Below, in pieces: positions 6,114 through 13,210 of a stretch of DNA of 19,607 bases. The notes beneath the pieces were generated by a model. That model did no database searches. It had not been told where the DNA came from and saw only the letters and a program-made list of their open reading frames with translations. The translations under genes were made by a program, and so were the position numbers. The stretch covers positions 1 to 19,607 of the forward strand of contig MDVR01000123.1 in assembly GCA_001940725.1 (NCBI GenBank), read 5' to 3'. Source of the DNA: Candidatus Heimdallarchaeota archaeon LC_2 (lineage in GTDB: Archaea > Asgardarchaeota > Heimdallarchaeia > Heimdallarchaeales > Kariarchaeaceae). Every line of letters begins with the position of its first letter. The first letter of the stretch is position 1.

Positions 6114-8636
6114 TTGGTTCGTAATTTAATAATTCCACTGATTTTATTCTTGATCTTCTTACCATTAAGCTTTGATTTTGGATTCCATAGTACAAATAAA
6201 ATAAGTAGTTTCAGCGTAGATCTAGAAGAAGATACCAATCCACTCAATTATATTAATGAAAAAATGACAGATGAAAATAAGAGAGACCATATTAGTTTTA
6301 TTGAAGATAATGTACAAGAATATAATTCAAGTGTTGATATATCAAGTAATGGCTATTACAATCCCCCACCCACGTTTATACCAAATGCGATCGGCTTCTT
6401 TAGTTCAGGTGATTTGTTAATAGCTCAAGGCTCAACAGGCAATGATGTAATCTGGAATGTTAATGGATTGGGGACCAATAATCAAAAACGTTACCGAATA
6501 ATTCGTAATGGTATTTTCGAAATTTCCTCATGTGATGCTGGCAACTGTTGGGGCGGTTCCATTTCAATAGATCAAGACGTACCAGGGGAAATTGATTCGT
6601 TAACTGAAGGATTATGGATGTATACACTTGAAGTATGGAGCGATGTTGAACTACCAACTAACGATACGGTAGTTGTCAGAGTAATGGCCGATAATTTTGG
6701 CCCTCAATTATCCTTGGTACCTGGTAATCAGACAATCGAAAAAGGTACAACTGGTAATATTATTAAATGGAATGCGACTGATATATTCCCAAGAATCTAT
6801 AGTTTATTGCTTGAAAGTATAGAGATTGCTTCGGGTAATTGGGATAATGCAACAGAAATATTTTCTCCAAGTCTTGATTTTTTGTCTATAGGAACTTATA
6901 ACTTAACTTTAATATTGTATGATAGCCTAAATCACATCACAATACACACCATCTTTATCGAAATGGTAGACACTATGATTCCTGAATTATTTTTGATTCC
7001 AGAAAATCTATTAATCAATGAAAAATCCCTCGGTTATAATATTACATGGAATGCACGTGACAGAAATCCGACAACTTTCATAGTAACAGTAAACAATAAT
7101 CTCTTGATATCAACAACGGCTTGGGATAATTTAACAATAATTACAATACCATTAGATGATTTTGAAGAAGGACTGTATGAAATAACTATTTGGTTTTCTG
7201 ATGTGGGCGAAAATATAAGATCGGATACAGTTGATTTAATAGTACAAGGAGAGAAACCGGAATTGAATAAACTCACGGATCGAGACGTCAATGAAGGAAC
7301 TACAGAGAATTTAATTTCTTGGCATGCTAAGGATAAAAACCCAAATAATTATACTATTGTTTCCAATATAACTGGAATTTTGGTAATTCATTCATCAGGT
7401 TTATGGGATAATGATACGGTAATAAATGTCGATCTGGATGGATTAGTATTGGGAACTTATATTTTTAATATTACAGTTTTTGATATTAGCGGAAATTTAA
7501 TCTCGGATCAGGTCCTAATAAGAGTTATTGATAATAATGTACCTTTTTTGACATCAATCCCACCTGACTTGGAAATCGATAAAGATGCATCTGACGTTAT
7601 AATCGAATGGGTGGCGTTTGACGAACACCCAGACGTTTATATTATATCCTTAAATGGAGCTTTAGCTGATGAAAATTCATGGAATAACTCTCAATCTATT
7701 ATTTATAGTATTGAAGGATTAGATCTTGGAATCTATAATTTTACAATTGTAATTTTAGACGAATCTGGAAATTTTCTAAGCGACACCGTTTTTATTGAAG
7801 TAACTCTCGCTAATAATTTATCATCTGGCACAGTGTTTACGCGTAATTTATTGATTCTAACCACAGTAATATTCTTGATAATTTTCTCCACAGCTATCTT
7901 TATCATCTGGAATTTATTAAAAAATAGAGTTCCATATGAAATTTCGATTTTAGAAAAAGAATTGGAAGGGTTAATATCAATTGACTCAATCGTAATACAA
8001 TTACCTGGAGGAGTACCTATCTATCAAGAAATTGTACAAAAATCCCAGATAAATCTTACATTACTTGGAGGATTAACAGCTGCAATTTCAGCATTTCTTA
8101 CAGAGGTTTCAGATTCCAATTCCACAGATCAAAAGGAAGAGATCAAAACAGATAATTCTGTTTCTGGCTTTCAAACTATTGAAAAATATGGAGTATCTAT
8201 TACATCACATCACAGCGATCAATCGAATATCGTTGTTGTTTCTAAACAATCATTACCTACAAATATTTTAGGTCAAATCCAAAAATCACATTACGAAATT
8301 GATAAAAAGTATGGAGAGGATTATTCTAATATCTCGTTTCTTAGAGATAAGCTCCCCATTCACAAAATTTTTCAGAAATATGATTTTAAAATTTCATTGA
8401 TTAAAAAACTCAGAATAAATAGTGATAATTTAAAAGAAGCCATAAAAAATACTCTCCTAGATCCTGAATTGATGAGAAGAATTACTATATTAATGGATTA
8501 TATTCAAATTAATGAGGAACACAATGGTGATTTAAAGCTTGCAGAACTTATGGAGTTTTACAAAAACCAGGGTTTCTCAAGTGCTGAGAGAGCTGAATCC
8601 ATAATGGAAGCATATGAAAAAGAATTGATAAGCTGA
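6114..8636 (+). CDS. Ig-repeat transmembrane receptor with roadblock-like cytoplasmic domain
   Basis: The 840-residue type I membrane protein begins with a TTG codon. A stop lies just upstream and the signal peptide (about 5-25) starts immediately, so no other start fits. The ectodomain has about five Ig/FN3-like units of about 90 residues (about 65-566). Their pattern is P-L---P, then G----I-W-A-D--P--Y-I, W-N, then G-YN-TI--D--GN---DTV-I-V. The first unit carries a possible disulfide (CDAGNC). One membrane helix spans about 578-600. Residues about 606-730 resemble a roadblock/LC7 domain: LEGLISIDSIVIQLPGGVPIY, then a helix, then GVSITSHHSDQSNIVVVSK. A helical tail follows. Archaeal roadblock proteins typically partner small GTPases, so coupling of surface sensing to such a GTPase is inferred. 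No GTPase is encoded in the window. Confidence 0.7.
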   Translation: MVRNLIIPLILFLIFLPLSFDFGFHSTNKISSFSVDLEEDTNPLNYINEKMTDENKRDHISFIEDNVQEYNSSVDISSNGYYNPPPTFIPNAIGFFSSGDLLIAQGSTGNDVIWNVNGLGTNNQKRYRIIRNGIFEISSCDAGNCWGGSISIDQDVPGEIDSLTEGLWMYTLEVWSDVELPTNDTVVVRVMADNFGPQLSLVPGNQTIEKGTTGNIIKWNATDIFPRIYSLLLESIEIASGNWDNATEIFSPSLDFLSIGTYNLTLILYDSLNHITIHTIFIEMVDTMIPELFLIPENLLINEKSLGYNITWNARDRNPTTFIVTVNNNLLISTTAWDNLTIITIPLDDFEEGLYEITIWFSDVGENIRSDTVDLIVQGEKPELNKLTDRDVNEGTTENLISWHAKDKNPNNYTIVSNITGILVIHSSGLWDNDTVINVDLDGLVLGTYIFNITVFDISGNLISDQVLIRVIDNNVPFLTSIPPDLEIDKDASDVIIEWVAFDEHPDVYIISLNGALADENSWNNSQSIIYSIEGLDLGIYNFTIVILDESGNFLSDTVFIEVTLANNLSSGTVFTRNLLILTTVIFLIIFSTAIFIIWNLLKNRVPYEISILEKELEGLISIDSIVIQLPGGVPIYQEIVQKSQINLTLLGGLTAAISAFLTEVSDSNSTDQKEEIKTDNSVSGFQTIEKYGVSITSHHSDQSNIVVVSKQSLPTNILGQIQKSHYEIDKKYGEDYSNISFLRDKLPIHKIFQKYDFKISLIKKLRINSDNLKEAIKNTLLDPELMRRITILMDYIQINEEHNGDLKLAELMEFYKNQGFSSAERAESIMEAYEKELIS

Positions 8637-8988
8637 TTACTTTTTAGGACAGGGAACTCATAATGTTCCTCTTTTCTGGTTCATTTTATGGATTTTTCCA
8701 TTTACGATTATTCTAACTTGGGTTGTCAACAGAGCTAATGGAAGTGTTCTTGCAGCCGCACTTGTCCATGGATGGTTTGGAGTTACATTATCTGCAATTC
8801 CGTTCCTACCGGATGATACCGAATTCCCCCTTGATAGAGACCTATTAACTACAATGGGTGATTTTTCGATCCTCGGAGCATATATCTGGATAGCCGTCAT
8901 GTTTTGGGTATTAGCCCTAAGTTTAATTTTTATCACAAAAGGAAATTTGGCGTATTCAAAACAGAATAATATAGTAAGTACTTTCTAA
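8632..8988 (+). pseudogene. CPBP-family intramembrane protease, C-terminal remnant
   Basis: An open frame from 8632 to the TAA at 8986-8988 encodes about 118 residues with no usable start; its only in-frame ATG lies deep inside. The peptide has membrane segments and the motif NRANGSVLAAALVHGWFG. This fits the conserved G-S-LAA-L-H region of CPBP (CAAX protease/Abi) proteins. The N-terminal part with the catalytic glutamates is absent. The frame begins on top of the receptor stop codon, and its end merges into a copy of the zinc-protein promoter block. It therefore looks like a fragment left by rearrangement. Confidence 0.65.
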
Positions 8989-9023
8989 GATATAAATTTT
9001 CTAGTTTATTGATACTTTGAATA
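8980..9023 (-). repeat. orphan copy of the zinc-protein promoter block
   Basis: This stretch matches 102-143 and 9441-9473 (ACTTTCTA, TATAAATTTTCTAG, TTTAT, ATACTTT, AATA). The left arm is changed from CTAGAA to CTAAGA, breaking the inverted repeat. No gene begins to its left on the minus strand; the CPBP remnant ends inside it. It is probably a recombination scar. Confidence 0.55.
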
Positions 9024-9202
9024 TACGCCACCTGTAATTCAATAATTTGGCATAACGACTGTGATACCTCGCATATGTAACAACATATTTTTCATTAAAT
9101 TTGAATAATTGTTTACAAATTCGTAAGGAGAATGGATATTTAACAGATTTAGTGGATAAAATCGTTGATTGCGTATAGTGTAGGTATTTTAATTACACCA
9201 AT

Positions 9203-9424
9203 TTATTCAACAACACTGATTTGCATTGGTTTGTCGTGATGAACTGGTGTTTGAAAGGGTTCATCATTTTCCATATTTACTAAGATTTCAGCAGGAATAT
9301 CCTCAATTGTTCCACAATCTTGGCACTTGAAAACAGGTTTTGTACTAGAAATTGATCTTGTCTCTACATGAGATAAAGTTTCTTTTCCCGATTTGAGATC
9401 GTTATTGTCTGGTTGTTCTGACAT
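9203..9424 (-). CDS. small protein with CxxC...HH putative zinc site
   Basis: The 73-residue protein has a polar N-terminal third, then CQDC (C34, C37) followed by GTIEDIP, and later PVHHDKPM (H62, H63). The spacing suggests one zinc site of the CxxC + HH type seen in small archaeal zinc-ribbon-like proteins, where a CC or HH pair precedes G/K-PM. It is soluble and of unknown function; DNA, RNA or protein binding are all possible. The start ATG (9424) is supported by a TATA box about 26-29 nt upstream, giving a leaderless mRNA. The first 28 codons and the promoter are duplicated exactly at the left window edge. Confidence 0.7.
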   Translation of the reverse strand: MSEQPDNNDLKSGKETLSHVETRSISSTKPVFKCQDCGTIEDIPAEILVNMENDEPFQTPVHHDKPMQISVVE

Positions 9425-9440
9425 ATGTATATTGTAATGA

Positions 9441-9470
9441 CTTTCTAGAATATAAATTTTCTAGTTTATA
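9441..9470 (-). promoter_or_regulatory. promoter of zinc-protein gene, TATA inside inverted repeat
   Basis: The TATA-like TTTATATT lies between CTAGAA (9445-9450) and TTCTAG (9459-9464). The expected transcription start falls on or a few nt before the ATG at 9424. The flanking arms are a candidate operator. Confidence 0.5.
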
Positions 9471-9504
9471 GATACTTCTAATTAAAACTTTCTTGAATTT
9501 CCTC

Positions 9505-9743
9505 TTCATTTACAATCGAGGCGTTTTGTTTTGTAAAATAAGTTTTGGAAGGGGTAATACCTAGAACAGCTTTGTTATACTGCTAAATTATTAGTGATTT
9601 AACATTTATTTTATTAATTTAATTATTTATTAGTCAAACGCCAGAAGAAAAATATCGTGATACCATGATCAAATTAAATAGTTGAAATCATTACAAGTGT
9701 GTTACAGTGCTCAAACAGTTCTTAGAGGTATGTCCCCTCTAAG
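9505..9743 (+). repeat. dispersed structured repeat, copy D (5' truncated, broken terminator)
   Basis: Similarity starts near CATTTACAATCGAGGCGTTTTG, so the first hairpins are missing. The rest is intact up to the terminator. There the right arm is interrupted (CCTCTAAG followed by CTAAATC instead of GACTTTT) and the T-run is lost. This is probably a decayed copy. Confidence 0.8.
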
Positions 9744-9795
9744 CTAAATCAGTATAATTTTAAACATTAAACTATCTACTCATCAACCAATATAT

Positions 9796-9852
9796 TATAG
9801 TCCCTACACTTATGTCAAAAAGAGCAAGATTTATAAATTTGCGGGGACTATA
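9796..9852 (+). promoter_or_regulatory. Fic promoter with flanking inverted repeat
   Basis: TATAGTCCC (9796-9804) and GGGACTATA (9844-9852) form a perfect 9-bp inverted repeat. A TATA-like ATTTATAAA lies between them at 9829-9837. Transcription would start near 9860, leaving a leader of about 36 nt with GAGGAAG before the ATG. The arrangement suggests a regulated promoter or a hairpin; which one is not decidable from sequence. Confidence 0.45.
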
Positions 9853-9895
9853 TTGTAGTATGATCAATCAGATGAATGATTGAGGAAGAAGCATC

Positions 9896-10816
9896 ATGGT
9901 AGCAATCAAGAAAAAAAAACCTAGAGGTAAGGCGTATTACTATTTAGTTCATAATTATCGGGTTGACGGGAAAACGAAACGGCTAGAGAAATATTTAGGA
10001 TCCACGATACCTGATAATATTAATGAAATAAAGGCTGAGTTTTTCAGGGAGATTTACAGCGAAATTTGGTTTAATAAATTGGATCTTGTTCAAGAGAACT
10101 TCTTTAGAGTGGCCAAAGACCTTCCCAAATCAATAGTAAAAAAGAATTTTTCTGATTTTGCCGTCCAATTTACATACAACTCAAATCGGATTGAAGGAAA
10201 TACTCTAAGATTACATGATACAAAGCTGTTACTTCAGGATGGGATATCACCGAGTAACAAACCTATTAATGATATTAAAGAAATCGAAAACCATCAGAAT
10301 GTATTTTACGATATGGTTGAATATGAAGGTGAATTATCAGAAACTATCATACTAAAGTGGCATTATGATTTGTTTAAGGACACAAAGTATGATATTGCTG
10401 GGAATTATCGCAAATATGACGTAGGTATGGAGGGAAGTGATTATACACCTCCTTTGGGGCTTGAAGTTGCGGACATGATCCGTGATTTTTATGAATGGTT
10501 CAATCGATCAGAGCATAAACTACATCCAGTCGAATTAGCTGCCTTAGTTCATCAAAAGTTTGTTTCCATTCATCCATTTGGTGATGGAAATGGCAGGATA
10601 AGTAGATTGATTATGAATTTTATTTTGAATAGATTTAATTTTCCAATGATAATCATTGATTATAAAAAACGATCTGCGTATTATAATGCTCTGAAACGGT
10701 CTCAACTTAACGATGACCCTTATATTTTCGTTCAATATATCTTTAGGGTCTTTTTAAAAACGTACAATAAATTCACCGAAATTCTTTCAAAAATCGATTT
10801 ATCTGGAGATGTTTAG
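9896..10816 (+). CDS. Fic-domain protein (putative AMP/nucleotide transferase)
   Basis: The 306-residue protein carries the full catalytic Fic motif HPFGDGNGRISR (residues 226-237), with His226 as catalytic base and Asp230 as metal ligand. An N-terminal inhibitory motif of the S/T-x-x-x-E-G/N type is present as SNRIEGN (96-102, Glu100). This is the layout of self-inhibited class II Fic enzymes, which typically transfer AMP from ATP to protein hydroxyls. The first 40 residues (YYYLVHNYRVDGKTKRLEKYLG) form a short basic domain seen in archaeal Fic relatives. The target is unknown and no separate antitoxin is adjacent. The start is supported by GAGGAAG upstream. The last codons and the TAG stop lie inside a relic of the dispersed repeat (10806-10844), so the native C terminus may have been altered. 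Confidence 0.9.
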   Translation: MVAIKKKKPRGKAYYYLVHNYRVDGKTKRLEKYLGSTIPDNINEIKAEFFREIYSEIWFNKLDLVQENFFRVAKDLPKSIVKKNFSDFAVQFTYNSNRIEGNTLRLHDTKLLLQDGISPSNKPINDIKEIENHQNVFYDMVEYEGELSETIILKWHYDLFKDTKYDIAGNYRKYDVGMEGSDYTPPLGLEVADMIRDFYEWFNRSEHKLHPVELAALVHQKFVSIHPFGDGNGRISRLIMNFILNRFNFPMIIIDYKKRSAYYNALKRSQLNDDPYIFVQYIFRVFLKTYNKFTEILSKIDLSGDV

Positions 10817-10844
10817 CTCACGTTCACTTACGATCGAGGCGTTT
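10806..10844 (+). repeat. relic of the dispersed repeat core (copy E)
   Basis: These 39 bp match the invariant core GAGATGTTTAGCCCACG through GAGGCGTTT with one mismatch (CTCACG). They are followed by CAAACG, which resembles the start of the repeat's second module. This suggests that the interval between the two pairing arms was deleted. The relic supplies the stop codon of the Fic gene. Confidence 0.75.
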
Positions 10845-10851
10845 CAAACGG

Positions 10852-11142
10852 TTATTCCAAGGCTCCTCTTAATATCAATTCTCTCATGAATGCTTTCCAA
10901 ATGCCGAATTTCCCAGTTAACAGATCGATAAACAGTATTATAGGAATTACAAATATAAAAAATGCAAACCAGTTTATTCGAATAATTACAGTGATATACA
11001 CAAAATATACAATGAATAATATCCCAAGAATTTTTATAAACTCTTTCAGAATAGGAATTATAAAATTTAGAATAGAATCTCTTGAAAATCTGCTTTCCTT
11101 GAAAGTAGTTAAATCTACATCATCCCACGGGTCGATATTCAT
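10852..11142 (-). CDS. small membrane protein with two transmembrane helices
   Basis: The protein has 96 residues from the ATG at 11142 (MNIDPWDDVD...). That start has GAGG six nt upstream. A longer reading from the ATG at 11154 adds four residues but has no spaced ribosome binding site. Two hydrophobic segments follow (about residues 35-55 and 58-75), with a short loop between and a basic C-terminal tail. It has no recognised family. It follows the beta-helix surface protein gene closely on the same strand, so co-transcription is likely. It could be a partner in anchoring or export of that protein; this is inference from position only. Confidence 0.6.
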   Translation of the reverse strand: MNIDPWDDVDLTTFKESRFSRDSILNFIIPILKEFIKILGILFIVYFVYITVIIRINWFAFFIFVIPIILFIDLLTGKFGIWKAFMRELILRGALE

Positions 11143-11163
11143 TTGATTCCTCATCTCCAGCTA

Positions 11164-13116
11164 CTAAATTCTCTTCTTTCTGTAAAACATTATAATTACA
11201 CTCAAGGATAGAATAATAATCTGGATATTACTCCAAGGTAAAGTTGCGTTTTCGGTTCTAGATGAATTAGTAGGATCAAATACTGATGAACTTACAGGAT
11301 CGATAATAGTTTTGATATTATTTACTACTTCGAAAAGCATAACAGAGACATTCTCTGCTGTATTTCCTTCTGAATCTGTCGCTACTACTTTTAGGAGATA
11401 TGATCCATCAACAATCGTCTTTGTATCCCACACATAAAAATTGTTAGTCAAATTTGACGCGAGTTCAATCCAAGTACTTCCTCCCTTTGCAAAATAATGA
11501 ACTGAATAAGTTACAGTATGTCCACTCCACGTATCTATAGAGTGACTCCATTCAATAGTTACTAAATTGTTCAGTATACTTCCAGTAGGTGCAGATAAAA
11601 TAGGTGTCGAGAGTTTGTGTATTGAGTTGGCAACGAGATAGGTTTTTTCAGAAAATCCAGCAGATTTAAATCCGAGCTCATCTTTTGTTTCAATTATAAA
11701 AGAAATTTCTGACCCATCAAGGACAAAGGATGTGTCAAAGGTGTAATTTAATGAAGTTAAGTCAGCTACAATTAATTCCCATGGTGATCCATTGTTGGTA
11801 GAATAATAGAGAGAATAATCATTAATGATTGAATGATTGTATTGATCATCGGCTTTTTGCCATAAAATGGTTAAATTACCAGATACGACGAAATCTGATT
11901 GAATATCCAATATAGGTGGAGATATATGATGGGCTGTAGTGCTAGGAGTCGGGTCTTGATTAATTGCAGATCCATCAAGATTATAGGGGCCGGATCCATC
12001 CCAATCATGCCAATAATTATCTGAAAATATATTTTCAAAACCATCATCAGTTGCCTGAACCAGATTTCCAATATTATTACCTAAAAAATCATTCTCGATA
12101 ATATTATTATTTTCCGAAAAAATTGTTGTTTCCCAATTTACAATTAGTATACCTAAATTGACATTATCATATATCACATTTTTATAAATTTCAATTTCAG
12201 TCGAACCCTCTAATAATATTCCGATTTCTTCATTCTCAAAAATAATATTTTGGTTTATTATTGAGTTGGTCGATTGCCAAAGATTTATCGCACTATCTGG
12301 ACTATTCTTGAAAACTTTATTATAACTAATTGAGATATTATTGGACATCCCTATCCAAATGCCTTGTGCACCATTTTCGTAAACTGAATTATTGAAAATG
12401 TGGATAGAAATTGAATTCTCTAAAAGTATACCTACTAGGGAATTATTATAAACAATATTACCATCAATTATGTTATTAACTGCACTATGAGTTATTCCTA
12501 TAGTGTTCTGATAAATCTTATTTGCAGAAATTTGATTATTTGGTGCATGTATACTAATTCCATCGTTAGCATTAGAAATTTGATTATTAACAATGAGATT
12601 ATTCACTGAATTACCGAATATTTCTATACCCGCTGCGTTAATGTTTGAAATGGTATTGTTTTCAATTTTTATATGTTTACTGTCGGAAAGAGATATGCCT
12701 TGATCTACATTTAGGATTACATTTGATGAGACTTCCGCATTTTCAACGTTTTCTAACAAGATACCTATGTAATCGGGTGAATTATTGGATTTAAGAAAAT
12801 TATTAATAATGGTAAAATATGCTACCGTGTTGCTAATACTAATTAAATGAGCACTGGAACTTGTTATATTTAAACCTTCGATCATAAACGGATCAATTAA
12901 TGTCCCAGAACCATTGAATCCTAATGAGATGAAATCTCCCGTATTAAAAATAGAAATAGTTGCATGAGGTGTATATGAAATTCCATTGAGTACAATATTA
13001 TTAGATTTATTTTCATTATAATTCAATAAATTGAAATCAGTTTTGGCTAATGAGGGGGCACTGATAAATCCTATTAGAAGTACAAATACTACTACCCATT
13101 TTGTTATGTCTTGCAT
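11164..13116 (-). CDS. secreted right-handed beta-helix (NosD-like) surface protein with C-terminal anchor
   Basis: The protein has 650 residues from the ATG at 13116. The frame extends upstream to a GTG at 13170, but a TATA box lies inside that extension, so the ATG is preferred. A signal peptide (MQDITKWVVVFVLLIGFISA) is followed by a beta-helix of many N-x-I and N-N-x-I coils of 20-24 residues. It ends in the NosD-type closing segment NYWHDWDGSGPYNLDG. Two FN3/Ig-like beta-sandwich units come next, then a C-terminal hydrophobic anchor before a basic RKKRI tail. The N-terminal cap (SLG-G-GT--DPF-IEGL-I) is shared with the neighbouring regulator gene. It probably binds or modifies polysaccharide at the cell surface; no catalytic site is visible. 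Confidence 0.8.
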   Translation of the reverse strand: MQDITKWVVVFVLLIGFISAPSLAKTDFNLLNYNENKSNNIVLNGISYTPHATISIFNTGDFISLGFNGSGTLIDPFMIEGLNITSSSAHLISISNTVAYFTIINNFLKSNNSPDYIGILLENVENAEVSSNVILNVDQGISLSDSKHIKIENNTISNINAAGIEIFGNSVNNLIVNNQISNANDGISIHAPNNQISANKIYQNTIGITHSAVNNIIDGNIVYNNSLVGILLENSISIHIFNNSVYENGAQGIWIGMSNNISISYNKVFKNSPDSAINLWQSTNSIINQNIIFENEEIGILLEGSTEIEIYKNVIYDNVNLGILIVNWETTIFSENNNIIENDFLGNNIGNLVQATDDGFENIFSDNYWHDWDGSGPYNLDGSAINQDPTPSTTAHHISPPILDIQSDFVVSGNLTILWQKADDQYNHSIINDYSLYYSTNNGSPWELIVADLTSLNYTFDTSFVLDGSEISFIIETKDELGFKSAGFSEKTYLVANSIHKLSTPILSAPTGSILNNLVTIEWSHSIDTWSGHTVTYSVHYFAKGGSTWIELASNLTNNFYVWDTKTIVDGSYLLKVVATDSEGNTAENVSVMLFEVVNNIKTIIDPVSSSVFDPTNSSRTENATLPWSNIQIIILSLSVIIMFYRKKRI

Positions 13117-13136
13117 ATTATTAACTATTGTACGAT

Positions 13137-13146
13137 AGTATATAAA
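13137..13146 (-). promoter_or_regulatory. TATA box for the beta-helix surface protein
   Basis: On the minus strand TTTATATACT is centred about 26 nt before the ATG at 13116, predicting a leaderless mRNA. It lies in the short gap after the winged-helix regulator gene, so this gene can be expressed separately from the regulator. Confidence 0.55.
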
Positions 13147-13210
13147 CCGAAAACCTCCACTAATTTTCACTGAGTGATAAAATTTAATTACAATTGGATC
13201 AGCTTTTGAA

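Noticed and set aside
8658..8936. Minus-strand ORF of 92 residues
   Set aside because: It lies opposite the CPBP remnant, whose plus-strand translation shows a recognisable membrane-protease motif; the antisense peptide shows no family pattern.
10886..11146. Plus-strand ORF of 86 residues
   Set aside because: It is antisense to the two-helix membrane protein, which has a coherent hydrophobic pattern, a ribosome binding site and a position within an operon.
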